Assembly (NCBI GenBank): GCA_964195485.1
Contig: CAXMPG010000065.1
Location: 1-5,896, forward strand
DNA from: CAJXZP01 sp964195485
GTDB taxonomy: Bacteria; Bacteroidota; Bacteroidia; Flavobacteriales_G; Salibacteraceae
Length of the DNA stretch: 5,896 nt
Direction: 5' to 3'
A program made the position numbers and the translations under genes. The notes beneath the pieces were generated by a model. It was not told where the DNA came from and did not search any database. It was given only the letters and a program-made list of their open reading frames with translations. Positions 5,536 to 5,896 of the stretch are shown piece after piece (positions within the stretch are counted from its first letter, which is position 1; each line of letters begins with the position of its first letter).

Positions 5536-5896
5536 ATGATATTGAACACACATAAGAATAAGTGGTTATTAATCACGCTCATTGGAACCGCTCTGGTACC
5601 TATATTGACAACTGCTTTTGAAATTATTATTACTGGAAAAGAGTCGGTTATATTTTTAGAGAACTATAATCCCATCATTGCGATTATTATTATAACCTAT
5701 TATATCGCCCTAGTTGCTCTGGGTGTTTTTTGGCTAACCAAACAATTGATTTCTAAGATTAGACTTAAAAATGAAGGTGTAAATATGGAATTGATGCTTT
5801 TAAAAAGTCAGGTGAATCCGCATTTCTTTTTTAATATGCTAAATAACCTCTATGGATTGGTAGGTAAGGATGCTAAAAAAGCACAAGAATTAATCC
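5536..5896 (+). CDS. LytS/YehU-type sensor histidine kinase (3' end missing)
   Basis: The first 120 residues of a membrane histidine kinase of the His_kinase (PF06580) family are visible. Two hydrophobic spans (residues about 10-32 and 45-68) are followed by a short linker and the phosphoacceptor motif LKSQVNPHFFFNMLNNLYGL (89-108), with His96 as the expected phosphorylation site. This closely follows the family pattern LKxQxNPHFLFNxLN. The ATPase domain lies beyond the window. Members usually pair with a LytTR response regulator encoded next to them, which should be looked for downstream. The region before the catalytic part is short: two spans rather than the four common in Bacteroidota homologues. 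The ATG at 5536 is the only reasonable start, since the next in-frame ATG lies after both membrane spans. A frame covering 5339-5539 on the same strand has no protein-like features and was not annotated. Confidence 0.9.
   Translation, partial: MILNTHKNKWLLITLIGTALVPILTTAFEIIITGKESVIFLENYNPIIAIIIITYYIALVALGVFWLTKQLISKIRLKNEGVNMELMLLKSQVNPHFFFNMLNNLYGLVGKDAKKAQELI

Noticed and set aside
5339..5539. A 66-codon plus-strand frame between the divergent genes
   Set aside because: It covers both promoter motifs, has an irregular composition rich in W, S and H without a recognisable domain, and its end overlaps the kinase start. It is more likely an open frame by chance.

Overview
The window looks like chromosomal DNA from a member of the Bacteroidota, most likely a flavobacterial relative. 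The evidence is an AT-rich composition, almost no Shine-Dalgarno sequences, several promoters of the Bacteroidota type (TTTG, about 20 bases, TAnnTTTG), and the gene families present. No rRNA, tRNA, CRISPR array or insertion sequence was seen.

Layout. (1) Bases 1-2624, plus strand: the 3' part of a very large UvrA-type ABC ATPase gene, open at the left edge. It holds the tail of one nucleotide-binding domain (NBD) and then a complete two-NBD UvrA-like unit without the UvrB-binding region. The visible part alone has parts of three NBDs, so the whole protein is probably a tandem UvrA-UvrA fusion. (2) Bases 2664-3194, minus strand: a CIA30-family protein, convergent with the UvrA gene. (3) Bases 3376-3649, minus strand: a two-gene operon of tiny membrane proteins of 61 and 31 residues, overlapping by 8 bases, with a promoter motif upstream. 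(4) Bases 3650-4086: a 437-base gap with two inverted repeats and a faint trace of a decayed reading frame. (5) Bases 4087-5331, minus strand: a membrane-anchored PPP-type metallophosphoesterase. (6) Bases 5332-5535: a divergent promoter region in which both genes have a promoter of the same geometry. (7) Base 5536 to the right edge, plus strand: the start of a LytS/YehU-type sensor histidine kinase.

The genes do not form one pathway. The UvrA-like protein suggests DNA-damage recognition or tolerance independent of UvrB. The kinase presumably signals to a LytTR response regulator outside the window. The phosphoesterase and kinase share a promoter region but nothing else visible links them. 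The most unusual object is the multi-NBD UvrA-like protein. Its first visible NBD has lost the Walker B aspartate and the switch histidine, while the following two NBDs keep every motif.
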